From the NCBI GenBank assembly GCA_030267965.1, contig BRYA01000174.1, positions 634 to 64,633 on the forward strand: DNA of 64,000 nt. The letters run 5' to 3'. Source of the stretch: Triparma columacea (Eukaryota > Sar > Bolidophyceae > Parmales > Triparmaceae). The notes under the pieces are model-generated. The model was not told the DNA's origin, searched no databases, and saw nothing but the letters and a program-made list of their open reading frames with translations. This document shows positions 43,281-55,383 of this stretch, in pieces. The position numbers and the translations under genes are program-made. Each line of letters opens with the position of its first letter. Position 1 is the stretch's first letter.

Positions 43281-46200
43281 ATGCAAAACACAAAGTCCTC
43301 CAAGGTTCAGCGCTACGTCTCCTCCTCAGGCGCCTCAAACGGCTTCCCTCACCTTGTCGTGAGCCTCGCTCAGGCGGAGAGACTGGGGGGGGTCACATAT
43401 TCTGACTTGAGATATACTGCTACACTCGAGGAGGTGAGAAATTAGAGGGAGGGGAAGGAAGGACAGATGTGGGGCAGTGAGGGTGAAGGGTTTCGTATAT
43501 AGAACAACAGAACCTCGCTAACTTGTTTGTCGCAAAACCCCCCAACAAATACACAACTCCCACACCCATCTGTGCCCTTGACAACCCAGACTTTGGAGAG
43601 AGGTCCACCCCGGGAATTGCGTTCCTCGCAAACCAAGGGTGGGCACACCCGGCCTAAAAAATCCACCCGCAAGCGGCACGCCCGGGACGATGACGAATCG
43701 TCCGTGAACTTGACTTCCTTCCTCTCCCGTCCCTCTGTTGTTGCCAGCCTCATGGGCGACTTCGCCGTCCCCGAAGGGGGGTCTACTTCGACGTCCTCGA
43801 TGGATGGGTCTTTAAACTCACCGGGAGGGAGCAGCGCAAGCTCAGAAGACGAGGAGGTCAGGGTCAACATTAAAAAGAGGAAGATGGCCCAGAACACCAC
43901 AGAGGGTGAACCGCCAACAAGAAATATCCAGATTACCGTCCCTGCAGACGCGTCGGTCGACAAGGACCAGCCCTCGACCCCCCCCCCTTCTAAATCAGCC
44001 CCTGTCTTCCATGCCCCCAAAACTCAAACAAATACCCTAACCCCCAACAAGATAAACCCATCCCTAAACCTCCCATTGATCCGTGCCGTGTCCCCCCGGA
44101 CAGCTCGTAAGCTCGCTCGGTTACCCAAACCCAATTCCAAGGAAGTCAGTCGGGTAAAGGAAATCGAGGACAAGTTCGAAGTCCAAAAATCCGCCGGCAT
44201 GTTCAGCGTTTACGCGAAGGACAAAAGAAACAGGCCGGGGGGACTTTACGGGAAGCTGGGGATGGAAAGAGTTAAGAAATACGGGGACAACATGGGAGGG
44301 GCTGAGGTTAACGACACGAAGCTGATTAGCCAGCTTCTGAAGGGGGATATTGGGGAGTTGCTTGGGGACGATAGTGTTGCAAGGGGGGTTAAACGGATCA
44401 AGGACGCACGGAAGAAGAAGGCTAAATCGGCGACGAGAAGCAATAATGGGGGAAACACGACGAGACCAAGCTTCTCGGTTACGACACCGCTCCCGCAGCA
44501 ACCACCGATCTTTGAGGTTAAGACCAACGAGGGGCTGATGAAGAGCTTGAAGGAGTTCTACGACGTGGACGTGGTGGAGAAGGTGAGACGAAGGAGATGG
44601 AGCGAGGCGACGAAACTTAGGTTGCACGATGATGGACGATGATGATGTGGAATTTGTATCTGTGCACTGCACAAGTCACGCGTCTCATCTCTCAAGCGCC
44701 AACACCCCTCGGTCGCTGCTCTGCCCTCCACTTTCGTTCCTCCCGCAGGTTGAGAAGGATAGGAGGCATAAGGTGAAGGAAATGAGCAAAGAGATCCAGA
44801 AGGAGAAATTCCGCATCGGTGACGAGACTGCTAGTCACATTTTGAAGCTCAGGGCGCAGCTCCGAAAGTCGGAAGACTTAATCGGGGCCAAGAAAGCTGA
44901 GGCCCAGGCCGAATTACATGACGCCAAGCACGCGGGCTTTGTACCAGAGGACATGCTCGATGAAGACGAGAAGAAGGGCATGCATTTCGAGAAGGGCATC
45001 GTTGTTCTAAACAAGTTTCTCGGTCGTCAGGCTGACAAGCTAATGCTGCACACGCTCAAAGCTTGGAGAGCTGCGGCCGAGGAGGTCTACCAGGAAATGC
45101 TGGTCAAGAGCGCTCGGGTAGTCCAGAGGGGTTACAGAAAACACCAGGCTCGGATGGAGCTGGCGGAGCGGATGGAACAGAGGAGGATCCAGAAGGCCAG
45201 GGAGGACGAGATCAAAAGGGCGTTTGAGTTGAAGGTCAATAGGGCGGCGCTTATGATCCAGCAGTCGTGGCGGACAAAAATGGCCGGCCGCAAGGTAGAG
45301 AGGCAGAGGGTCATGCAAAGGGAGAGCCAGGTCATACAGAGGGCGTGGAGGTGTTGCATGGCGAGGGACGTCCTCAAGGGAAAGCAGGACTACTGGCAGT
45401 TCAAGATCGACAATTCTGTGCTGATACAAAAGAGCTGGAGGGCCAACAGGGGGAGGATGCGGTTCAGGGTGTTCGAGAAGATCAGGGTTTCAGAAAGGTG
45501 AGAATGGAAACTTTTGGACAACGACTCCAAACACACAAAAGCGATAACAATTCTAACACGTTTCACTTGTCACAGGATGGAAAAGGATGAGCTGGAGAAA
45601 AAGGCCAAAATTAAGGCGTTGTTTGAGGACCAGGGAGCGGCCGTTCAGATCCAGTACGCGTGGAGGAGGAGGCAACTGTGGCTCAACCTCAGGTACTTCA
45701 TGGGGGCGCAGAAGCAGCTCAAGGCCGTGAGGTTGCAGCAGGGATACAGGTTGTTTAAGGCCAAATTGGAGGTCAAGCGCCGAAGGGCTGCCAAGAGGAA
45801 GGCTGACGAGCTCCGCATGTCGTCGATAATCACGATGCAGACGCAGGTCAGGAGGTACCTGGCCAAGATCCACGTAGACAAGATCAAGTTTGATAAGGAG
45901 AAGGCTTCCATCATCAGGCAGCTCGAAAAGGTTCACGCCCTTAGGCCGCGCATTTTAACCCTTCCTATTAATTTGCCGCCCCCGAAGGAGAAGGAGGGGG
46001 AGAGGAAAGGGAAGCCCAAGATCGACCCCAAAACCGGACTCGAGATGACACCCAAACCCATCGTCATTGACCTCAAGAAGACAAAGAGGCAGGCAATCGA
46101 CTTAAAACGCCTTGTCAACCCTTACACATTCTCAAATGAGAAAAAGCGCGCCACCCTCATCCAAAAGATTTACAGGGGTCACAGGGCGAGGGCTAGGGTT

Positions 46201-49200
46201 ACGTTCAAACGCCAGATGGAGAAGGTGGCGCTTAAGGTATGGCAGCAGAAGCGGCAGGTAACGTGCGCTATAACCTTTCAAGCTGTGTTTAGGGGCCACA
46301 GGGGGAGGAAGTATGTGACCCTCCTCAGGCACACGACCTCATGTCTTCTCATCCAGAAGTGCGTGAGGGGGTGGTCGGGGAGAAAGGTCGCCGCGACAAG
46401 GAAGAGGGAGAGGATCGCTGCGGTTTGCATCCAGAAGCAACAGCGCGGTTACGTCAAGAGGGTGGCTTACGACGAGTACGTCAGGACGTTCAAGGTTCAG
46501 CAGAAGCCCGCCAGAGTTATACAGCGGGCTGTCAGGGCATGCATCGCCAAGATGGCGGTCGCGAGGGCTAGGCATGCGGCGAGGTTAAAAGGGGAGCAGA
46601 GGGTCATTGCTAAGGCCAACGGTGAATTTTGCTGGAAGAGGAGCAGGTGAGAGAACGAGAACAATGATATAGAAGGGAAGATAACGATCATTATTCAATA
46701 CTAACGCAACCCTTCGACGCAGGCTCGACCTCCTCCTCAAGTCCATATACGCGCCTAATGGACACAGGCACAATGGCGTTTTCCAAGAGTTCTTCAAGTT
46801 CTGGAGCGGGAACGACCACGGTGCCGGGGGCAACCACATGGAGAACGCACATTTCATCAAGGTGTTCAGGGATCTTGGGGACAAGGATGTCCTGGGCGTT
46901 AAGTTCCACGATTATAACATGAACAAGGACCGTCCGTTCGAGGTGACTGACCTAGATCTTATCTTCAGCAAGCAGAAGGGCCAAGACACGCAGCACATCA
47001 CCTACCTTCAGTTTATTGGGATTTTGGACCAGCTTAACGCTGAGCTGTTTCCTAAGTTCAAGGACTACCTGGGATTTAGGGGCAAACAAGCGAGGATGCT
47101 TGATCTGGTGCTCAACAAATTCTTCAAGTCACACTACGACGCTAACCACAAAACGAAGGAGAAGCGGAAGCCCAGGCCCAGTGGGGTCAAGTTCACAAAG
47201 TCCCTCAAAGATAGGACCGACAGGTACATCTTCCTGAAGGCGAGCAAGATCCAGGCGCAGGCCAGGGGCTTCCACTGCAGGCTTACGTTCGCTAAGGACA
47301 AGACCGAGAGGCAGAGGCAAGAGGAAATAAGGAGGAACCAGCTGAAGAGCATCGGCATCCAGGCTTTGGTTAGGAAGTTCCTTGCAAGGATGAAGGCGAT
47401 CAGTATGGCGGAAAGGATTTACATCAAGTACGTCGATCCGTCTAGCGAAGATCCTTACTGGAGCAATCCGAGGACCAAGGTCGTCACTTGGGCCAAACCC
47501 AAAATATTTGGCAAGTTTGCGGACGTGAGCCATCCAACCATCCTCCCCCACAAGGGCACCGAGTTCGTAATAATGTGCGTGAACTGCAACATCGAGATAT
47601 GCGATCTGGTTTGCCAGTCTTGCGACGACGCTTACTGCAAGGACTGCTTCACCTCTCTCCACACGAAAGGAACAAGGAAGAAGCACCAGCCCCTCGTCGT
47701 CCCCACGTGCATGGAGTGCGACTACCAGCTGGCGACCAAGACCTGCGAGACGTGCACGGCCGAGCAGCACAAGGCCTGCAACTACTGCGACGTGTGCCAC
47801 ATCAACGTTCACAGGTACGAGGGCGTCGGGAAGAACAAGAAGCACAACTGGAGCTGGAAGGTGCAGCCCTGCGTGGAGTGCAAGAGCTACGCGGCGAGGT
47901 GGAGGTGCGAGGACTGCGAGGACGTTTACTGCACGGCCTGCTTCGACAAGGTTCACAAGAGGGGGAGCAGGGTTAATCACAAGTGCGAGCCTCTGACTTA
48001 TTACACTCCGATGATACACGATCACTACGAGAGGGACATCAGGGAGAAGACGAGGAGGGCAAGGAAGGCCGGCGACGACGAGGAGATGGAGAGGTTGAGA
48101 CAGGAGAAGGAGTACAAGTGTGCGAGGGTCGTACAGAAGCGATTCAGGGGCTACATGGGGAGGAGGATCGGGAAACCAATATTGAAGGAGGGCAGGAAGA
48201 AGATTAGGGAAGCGTGGAAGCAGCGGAAGAAGGACGATGCGATCAGGGCGACGAGGAAGTACCAGATTATGGAGCCGATTGGTTTCGCAAAGAGGCTCGA
48301 TAGCGACACTATGGAGGAGGCGGTTCTAAAGCGCCTGCCTATCGTATTGAGGCCTAGGGCAAAGTGGTGGATCACGAAGAACCTGCAGGACGATTACTGG
48401 TACGAGGAGAACATTAAAGACAAGAAGAAGATCCCCAAGAGGGGCTTCGAAGTCGGCAAGTACGAGGAGCTGGTGGAGCAGGCCTGGCACGGGGGCATCA
48501 GGCTGCCAGGCAAGGTCGGCATATTGCAGGGCAAGATGGATGTCAACACGGACGAAGTGCCATTGAATAGGTGAGTGCAACGAGATCAAAGTAGTAGGGG
48601 TTGGGATAGGGTTGGGATAGGGTTGGGATAGGGTTGGGAGTAGGATTACGACAATTGCTAACCCCCTTCCCATCGCAGGTTCGTCGCCGTGAATGACAGG
48701 GTAAGGCTGAAGAATTACTGTTACTCTGTGGACAAGGACGGGTTCGAGCTATTGACCGAGAAGATTATACCGCTAGACAGGGTATGGAGGTTCAAAGAGG
48801 AGCCTAAGCTCGTAATGTACAAGTACCCGCCCCTGAGCAAATACGCGAGGATGGTGAGGAAAACCGTTTACGCCATCATCGAGAGTCAAGGCCTGCAGAT
48901 CGTCCTCCGCGGCACCTTGAAGGGCGGGAACATCTTGGAGAAGCTCATGGAGATTGCCGTGAGGTTAGCGAAGGACAGGCTGAGCATGAAGTTCGCAGCC
49001 AAGGTGAAGAAGGTGAAGGATGGTTTCAGTATGAGGAAGAAGAAGATCAACTACTTTGACAAGGCCAAGCAGAGCAGGATGGCAGTTGAGAATGAAGAGG
49101 CCGCGCTAGCGACAACTCTATTGGACCCGAACGCCGAGGAAGACAAGGATGCGGAGAGGGCGAACGCTTATTTGGACGACAATTTGGGAGACTGGGAGGA

Positions 49201-49387
49201 GAGGGTAGACGAAAAGACCTTGAAACAAATCTGGGTGCACAAATTCACTGGAGAAATCACGGACATCAAACCAGACGAGGCGGAGGAGAAGGCAGCCAAG
49301 GTGGAAGAGGAGAGGAAATTCAAGGAGGACCAGAAGAGGATTGCAAAGTTGAGGAAGAAGGGGAGGAAGCAGCTGGGGAAGAGGTAG
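43281..49387 (+). CDS. giant IQ-repeat, WW-like and B-box zinc-finger protein
   Basis: Exons 43281..43433, 43590..44582, 44749..45497, 45576..46646, 46723..48570 and 48679..49387, 1,840 aa, all in phase. The first 380 residues are Ser/Pro-rich. Many IQ motifs follow (VVQRGYRKHQAR, MIQQSWRTKMAGRK, LIQKSWRANRGRMR, LIQKIYRGHRARAR, AVCIQKQQRGYVKR). A WW-like YWSNPRTKVVTWAKP precedes about 140 residues with three Cys/His clusters of B-box kind (CQSCDDAYCKDCFTSLH, CDVCHINVH, CEDCEDVYCTACFDKVH). Likely a calmodulin-binding cytoskeletal or axonemal scaffold; not demonstrated. Possible further upstream exons were not found. Confidence 0.85.
48597..48644. repeat. G-rich 11-12-bp tandem repeat in an intron
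   Basis: Four copies of GGGTTGGGATA-like units lie within the last intron of the IQ/B-box gene. The repeated GGG blocks could form a G-quadruplex on the transcript. Confidence 0.8.
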
Positions 49388-49659
49388 GGATAATCTGTTG
49401 TTGTTTTGTTTATGGAAAAGGGAAAGGTTTTCAAAACCGTTTATTTTGCTCTTCCATCCCCCCCCCCCTCCCCCCGTGGGTAGTGAGCCCCCCCCGTTTT
49501 CTTGCGTGCAGTCCCCCGCGTCCGTCAGCCCCGGCCCTTCCCCCCCAGCTTATAAAACAGCTCGAGAGGTGTGCCAAAACGTCATTAGTACGGAGGCTTG
49601 CATGCTTGAAAAAACCCGAGAACTAACACCCTTCATCGTCCATCGTCTGAGGGTAGAAG

Positions 49660-50404
49660 TTAGAGCTCCTTCTCATCGAGCAGGTCAACAATGTCCTGCT
49701 CGAGATTGGAGCTCGCCGCCTTGACTCCCCCGTCCCTTCCTACCAGGAATTTCCCCTTAAAGTTCCATCCGGGTTCAGGCGCCCCAGTCTGCTCGTAGAA
49801 GAACGACCACGCCTTCCTTGCGTTTGGACCAATCACGTCACCTATAGACATAACCGTACCCTCGAAACCTTTCCCTTCAGCGAACTCAAGGACGGCCCCC
49901 CCGGAGCTTAGCTCCTGCCCCCCGAACTGTGGGCATGGGAACAGCACAATCTCGAGCCCCCTGCTACCGTAGGACTCGGCTAGGGAACGGAACTGGCTGT
50001 ACTCCCTGGAGGTCGCGCCTCAGCGGCTGGCTACGTTCACGCAGTAGACTACCTTGCCTTTGAAGATATCGAATGATACTGGTTGTCCGGTTGCGTCGGT
50101 GTCGGAGAGATCGTAGAAGGAGGACATACCAGAGGGTGGGAAGGAGGCAGAGAAAGCACGGGAGGAAGGGTAGATTGATAAAAGACCGAGGAGGGGCTTG
50201 CTAGCACGACTGGGGGGGATGAAAGTGGGGGGGAGATGGGTGGGGAGGAGGGAGAAGATGTGTGTGAGTCGGGTTTGTTTAGTTTGGGTTGTTTTACATA
50301 ATGATGAGGTTAGGTGAGAGATTAAGTGATGGTTCGGGTAAATTCAGTAGTAAGGGTTTACGAATTTGCATTCATTTTGCGTGAAGTTACCTCAGTAGTT
50401 TCAT
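49660..50404 (-). CDS. glutathione peroxidase, selenocysteine (UGA) enzyme
   Basis: Core frame 49660..50127, 155 aa, with an in-frame TGA at 50022-50020 exactly at the catalytic position: VNVASR-U-GATSREYSQF (compare NVAS-x-[U/C]-GT). Downstream motifs fit: LFPCPQFGGQE and the catalytic Trp in WNFKGKFLV. The missing oligomerisation loop fits the small monomeric GPx4-like type. The frame stays open upstream to an acceptor (CCCAG|T, exon from 50209). A 14-nt first exon (50391..50404, MKLLS) joins in phase and would add a presequence (RASKPLLGLLSIYPSSRAF), 187 aa. Reduces (lipid) hydroperoxides. A SECIS was not identified by eye. The 14-nt exon is tentative. Confidence 0.8.
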
Positions 50405-50519
50405 AAACAGGTGAATGGATTTGTTGTTTTTCTCCTCCTTGTTTTCCCTTGGGCCCCCTTGTTTTCCCTCAAATTGTTCTAAATTTGCTTGACTCAATTT
50501 GTGAAGGCATAACGATATA

Positions 50520-53500
50520 ATGAAGATGAAAAACAACACTAAACATAAATTATCACCAAAAGCATCTAAAAGTGTAAAAAGTGATGAAATAGTTGGAGAA
50601 ACAGGAGCAAGAGTCTCCCCCTCCACGGAGGATGATGAAGCGGCTGGTTCTCAAAATGACTCTCCAAATGATACCGTAGGGGATGATGAGGATCAAATGT
50701 GAGTAAGAATGTGTAAATATATGTGTGTGTATATGTATATATATCTATATATACATCTAAATGTGTTAAATAAATGAGTCAATAATACGAGTCAGCCCCG
50801 ACAATATCACATCTCCGTTAAATCACATAAAACACCATCAAAAAACATCAAATACCACAACCCGACATACACACAAACAATAATCCACCCATTTACACAA
50901 TTACCTCCCTAAACACACATAATTATACATACACTTAACCTCCCCCCAACCCTCCCCCCCCAACCCCCCCCTTACCCTTCCCTTTAACCCAAGGTTCGCC
51001 GAACTCGAGGCCCAGCAAGCTCTCGAGAGCAGCGGACCGCTCGTCGCCCCTTCCCTTCTCGGAGGGGATGCAGCTACAGCCTCTCTGGAGAAGCAGTCAA
51101 AGACCGACCAGCTTGACGAACTCCTTAACAAGGCAAAGGAGGTGAGATGAAACGACGAAGCACATGCTGTTTGTCTTGGCTGAGGTCGTCTCGTGATTGT
51201 CACCCATCGCATCGACCTAACCCTTCTTCTTCGCTCTTGACAGTACTCTAACTTTATCGCTGAGGACCTTAAGAACCTTAGGGAGGACATGGCTAGGGAG
51301 GCCCAGGAGAAGGAGACTACCACCCAGAAGGGCAAGAAGAGGAGCAAGAACGCTGACTCCTCTGTCCCCTCCAAGGTGGAAGCCAGCACTGACAAGAAGA
51401 AGGTTTTCATCCAGCCCGAAAACCTCGCCGAGAACTGCTTCCTCAAGAACTACCAGCTCGAGGGCCTCCGTTGGCTCGCCTCCCTCTACGAGAACGGCGT
51501 CTCCGGCATCCTCGCCGACGAGATGGGTCTAGGCAAGACCATCCAGGTAATCGCCCTCCTCGCCCACCTCCGCAAGAACGGCACCTACGGCCCTCACCTT
51601 ATCGTCGCCCCCCTAGCGACCCTACCCAACTGGACGAGGGAGCTCGAGAAGTGGCTCCCGTGCGCGAACGTTATCAGGTACCACGGTACCAAGGACGAGA
51701 GGGAGGCATACTTCAAGAAGATAGACCCCACGACAGGTCGCGACATGGCTCCCTTGAAGAAGAAGAACAGGAAAGCCCCGACCTTCCCGGTAATCGTGAC
51801 GAGCTATGAAGTGGCGATCAGGGATATGAAGCAGTTGAACAGCATGAGGAACTATGCGTACATGATCGTGGATGAAGGACAGAGACTTAAGAATAGGAAG
51901 TGCTGCCTTATCAAGAACCTTAGGCAGATTGGGGCTGACAACAGGTGAGGGATATTTATTTTGAGGGGAGGGCACGAGGGGAGGGGAGGGAGGGGATGAG
52001 GGAAAATAAAGATGAGGGAAAATAAATATATAGGAGGAAGTGAAATTAATACAAGCGTACACAAACACAAGAGCGAAACCAACAACTGCACTCTCGACAC
52101 ACACGATACTCCTTCGGCTAACTCCCTCACTCCCTCACTCCCACACTCCCTCACTCCCTCACTAGACTGCTGTTGAGCGGGACACCCATCCAGAACAACC
52201 TCGACGAGCTCTGGAGCCTCCTGAACTTCATCAACCCCCAGATCTTCGACGACCTCTCCGTGTTCCAGTCCTGGTTCGGCTTCAAGGACATCGGAGCCGG
52301 CGGCACCGACGAGGAGGAGATCCTCCGCACCCAGAAGAACGACGCCATCGTCTCCAAGCTCCACGAGATCCTCCGCCCCTTCCTCCTCCGCAGGATAAAA
52401 AAGGACGTCCTAACCGACATGCCCCCCAAGAAGGAGGTCGTCGTCTACGCCGGCATGAGCAAGCTCCAGCAGGGCTACGCTTCCAAGATCAACAACCACG
52501 AGCTCCGCACCGAGCTCATGAAGACGGGCATCGACGGGGCGAAGAACATCAGCGAGGTCAACCCACTTATGAACCACAGGAAGAACTGTAACCACCCGTT
52601 CCTGTTTGGGGAACCTATCGACCCGGCGACTGGACAACACATCGGGACTACGCACCCACAGATTCTCATCAGGGCGAGGTGAGAAGGGAGGTTGAATGGG
52701 AATGGAATGTCTACAAATAACTATATTTCAACACAGTAGCTCGCACCCGCTCACCCTCTTCCGCTCTCCTCCGCTTGTCGCTCCGCAGCGGTAAGATGAA
52801 CCTGCTTGATAGGATGCTGACCAGGCTCTGGAAGGACAAGCACCAGGTGCTTATCTTCAGCCAGATGACGTCCATCCTCAGCATAATCGAGGACTACCTA
52901 ATACTTAAGAACTGGAAATACTGCCGCATCGACGGCTCCACCAAGATCGACGACCGCCAGTCCCAGATGGACGCCTTCAACGCCGAGAAGACGAACGGCG
53001 CCGACGGCGGCCGCAACAACGGCGACGACAGGCACTTTGTCTTCCTCCTAAGCACTCGGGCGGGGGGGCTAGGGATAAACCTGGCGAGCGCGGACACTTG
53101 CATCATATTCGACAGCGACTGGAACCCACACCAGGACAGCCAGGCGCAGGACAGGTGCCACAGGATAGGCCAGAACAAACCGGTCGCGGTTTACAGGCTG
53201 CTGACGGCCGGGAAGGACAGCGCGGATATGGACATGATGAAGAAGGCTATAAGTAAGAAGAAACTCGACCGTATGGTCATTGCAGGAGGAGACTTCAGGG
53301 AGGGTGGACAGAGGAGGTGAGAACGGGGGGAACAAATGCGGGGAGAAGCACGCACCGCATTTGCAACGTTACTAACGCACAAGCCCCCCGTTCTCGATCG
53401 GCCGGCTTCGACCATTTCGCAGCAAGGGAGAACTCACCGAGGACACTCTCAGCTCTCTCCTCGCTGACGACCTGAAGAAGGACGATGTTGAGGACATCAA

Positions 53501-53639
53501 AATCAGCGAGGACGAGCTCGACATGATAATGGACAGAGGTAGACTCTTCGGGGAGGTTGACCTTGAAAGCGACGGGAAAATGTACAGCATTTTGGAAGAT
53601 AAGGAGGGGGAAAGCGACTTGCTTAAGAGCACTTTTTAA
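50520..53639 (+). CDS. SNF2-family chromatin remodeler, LSH/DDM1-like
   Basis: Exons 50520..50698, 50994..51141, 51244..51944, 52166..52678, 52789..53316 and 53423..53639, 761 aa. Helicase motifs in order: GILADEMGLGKTIQ (I), IVAPLATLPNW (Ia), YMIVDEGQRLKN (II), LLLSGTPIQNNL (III), VLIFSQMTSIL (IV), LLSTRAGGLGINL (V), QAQDRCHRIGQ (VI). The LRPFLLRRIKKDVLTDMPPK linker and KNCNHPFLF are typical of SNF2. Overall length, the DEG-x-R-[IL]KN motif II and absence of SANT/SLIDE domains favour LSH/HELLS/DDM1, which remodel nucleosomes for DNA methylation maintenance. Motif II reads DEGQ, not DEGH. ISWI is the main alternative. Confidence 0.88.
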
Positions 53640-53850
53640 GGGTGAAGCCAAGGTCTCTATGCAAGGCGAAGAGTTTATGGGAGTTACTCTTAGCGCGAAG
53701 AGTTAAGGGGAGGGGGAGGGGGAGGGGAGGGGAGGGGGGAGTTAAGGGGGAAGGGGATAGGGAGGGAAGGGGAGGGTAAGGAGTCAAACACGCCCGTTTT
53801 TATATTGAAAAAAAACTAAAAAACAACTACAACAACAACAACTATCAGGG

Positions 53851-55383
53851 TTACGGGGCCTCTCCGTCGGAGTAATTTTCCACCCATTCGTTTAACGCAA
53901 GACCCTCCAGTCCGGGGGCTTGTATCCTTGAAGTGATGGCCTTTATAGACTTGTCAACCACGCCTTCGAGCTCCTCGCACTCAGCCCTCCCGCCTGTTAA
54001 GCAACCGTCAATCAAAGGAATCATCACCTCTGCATTCCTCACGTCTCTACCCCCCTCCAAAATATTGGAAAATATTTCACGAGCGCCTAACACATCGCCC
54101 AACAATATCTTCCGGAACGCAGCCCGCTCGGTACCCTCCGCCTCTTCCACCACCTGCTTGAATACTGCCTTGTTACATACCCCCTTCCCCTCCTCGTGGA
54201 TCCTTCTTTGCAGGTCAGGTGGTACGTCGAACATAATAATCGTCTCACGGTGGCAATTCAAAACCCCGTTGAACCGACCCTCGTTCCAACCCTGGACGCC
54301 CAACGCGAACATCCAAAGTCCGACCTGGACGTCGTCGATATCACAGCATTCAACTGAAGGGCCACCCTTGTTTCTTATCAAACCTGCGACGTGGCGGTGG
54401 GCGAGGCCGGCGTGGGGAAATGGGCATGTGTTTGTAAGCGTAGTCACTTCGCGGCGCCCCCTCCTTCTCTGTGCGTATTCTCCAAACCCCATTCTTACCT
54501 TCCCTCAGCAGTTCCGCGTTGCTGCTAATGTACTCAACCAAGTCTTGGGAAAGGATATATCCGGCGCCGTAGGCGAAGGGCGGGAGCATGGGTAGGGGCA
54601 TGCACCTTTCTGTGACGTGGTTCTTGTGTGAGGGATCGCGGATTGGATTCATTGTGAAGAACAAACCGCGGTAGTGACGGCGACGTGGGCTAGTGAGGAG
54701 GGTGGAAAATAGAGAGGCTTCATCGACGTAGACGTCGTCGTCGAGCTTTACGATGTAGTCGTATTCTGTGATACCGTCCATTGAAGTCAACACCTGCATT
54801 AGCTTTAGAATGTTGTTTCGGTAGACGTCCTCGACTCCTGTTTTGTGTATCGATACCCTCGCAGGGAGATCTTCAACTGTAAAATCATCACAACGCTCAG
54901 ATCGACCGATCGAAAAGACTAGATCGACGTGCCTGAGGTTGGATCCTGCCAAGAGTAAGGATGTGTTGTTAGTGCCATGGAAATAAATGCATGACAGTCG
55001 TCCCACACCATGCGNNNNNNNNNNNNNNNNNNNNNNNNNCCCCCCCCCCCCCTCCCCCCCTCCCCAACTACCGCGCGCTCACCCCATGTCTCAACGATTG
55101 CCCTTCTCCTCTCCATATTGTCGCAAGCAGAGTTCACAAGCAGTAAAATCTGAGGCTCACTAGCGTCGCAGTCCTCAAAATCCGAAGCAGTACCATATGT
55201 AGCCATAAGTAGTACTCCCCACGCCAGTGCTCCTCGAAGAGGCAGCCACATCCCTCCCCAAACTGCCTTGAATTTGGACAACCCAAAGGGAAACAACAAC
55301 AAAGTCCAAATGAGCGATTTCATTGCCAAACCCGCCCAATATACGGGGACGGTCGACGCCGAGACCGGTATAATCCACGGCAA
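53851..55383 (-). CDS. GT31-like beta-1,3-glycosyltransferase, type II membrane protein
   Basis: Exons 55083..55383, 54499..54945 and 53851..54383, 426 aa from the first ATG. A second ATG at 55323 (MKSLIWTLLLFPFGL) would begin at the signal anchor. GT31 features: ILLLVNSACDNMERRRAIVE, a splice that yields TWGSNLRHVDLVFSIGRSE, KLDDDVYVD (DxD), PPFAYGAGYILSQDLV, and DDVQVGLWM. A Golgi or ER galactosyl- or N-acetylglucosaminyl-transferase is expected; substrate unknown. The assembly gap lies inside intron 1, so the coding sequence looks complete. Its 5' end overlaps the proposed first exon of the MORN gene. Confidence 0.8.
55015..55039. other. assembly gap (25 N)
   Basis: Twenty-five N next to a long C run (55040-55078 is almost pure C with a few T). 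The true gap size is unknown. It falls inside intron 1 of the GT31-like gene. Confidence 0.99.

Noticed and set aside
49560..49640. Possible SECIS hairpin in the GPx 3' flank (minus strand)
   Set aside because: ATGA and TGAC motifs and a TTAGT/ACTAA stem occur, but they do not line up as a proper SECIS quartet by eye.
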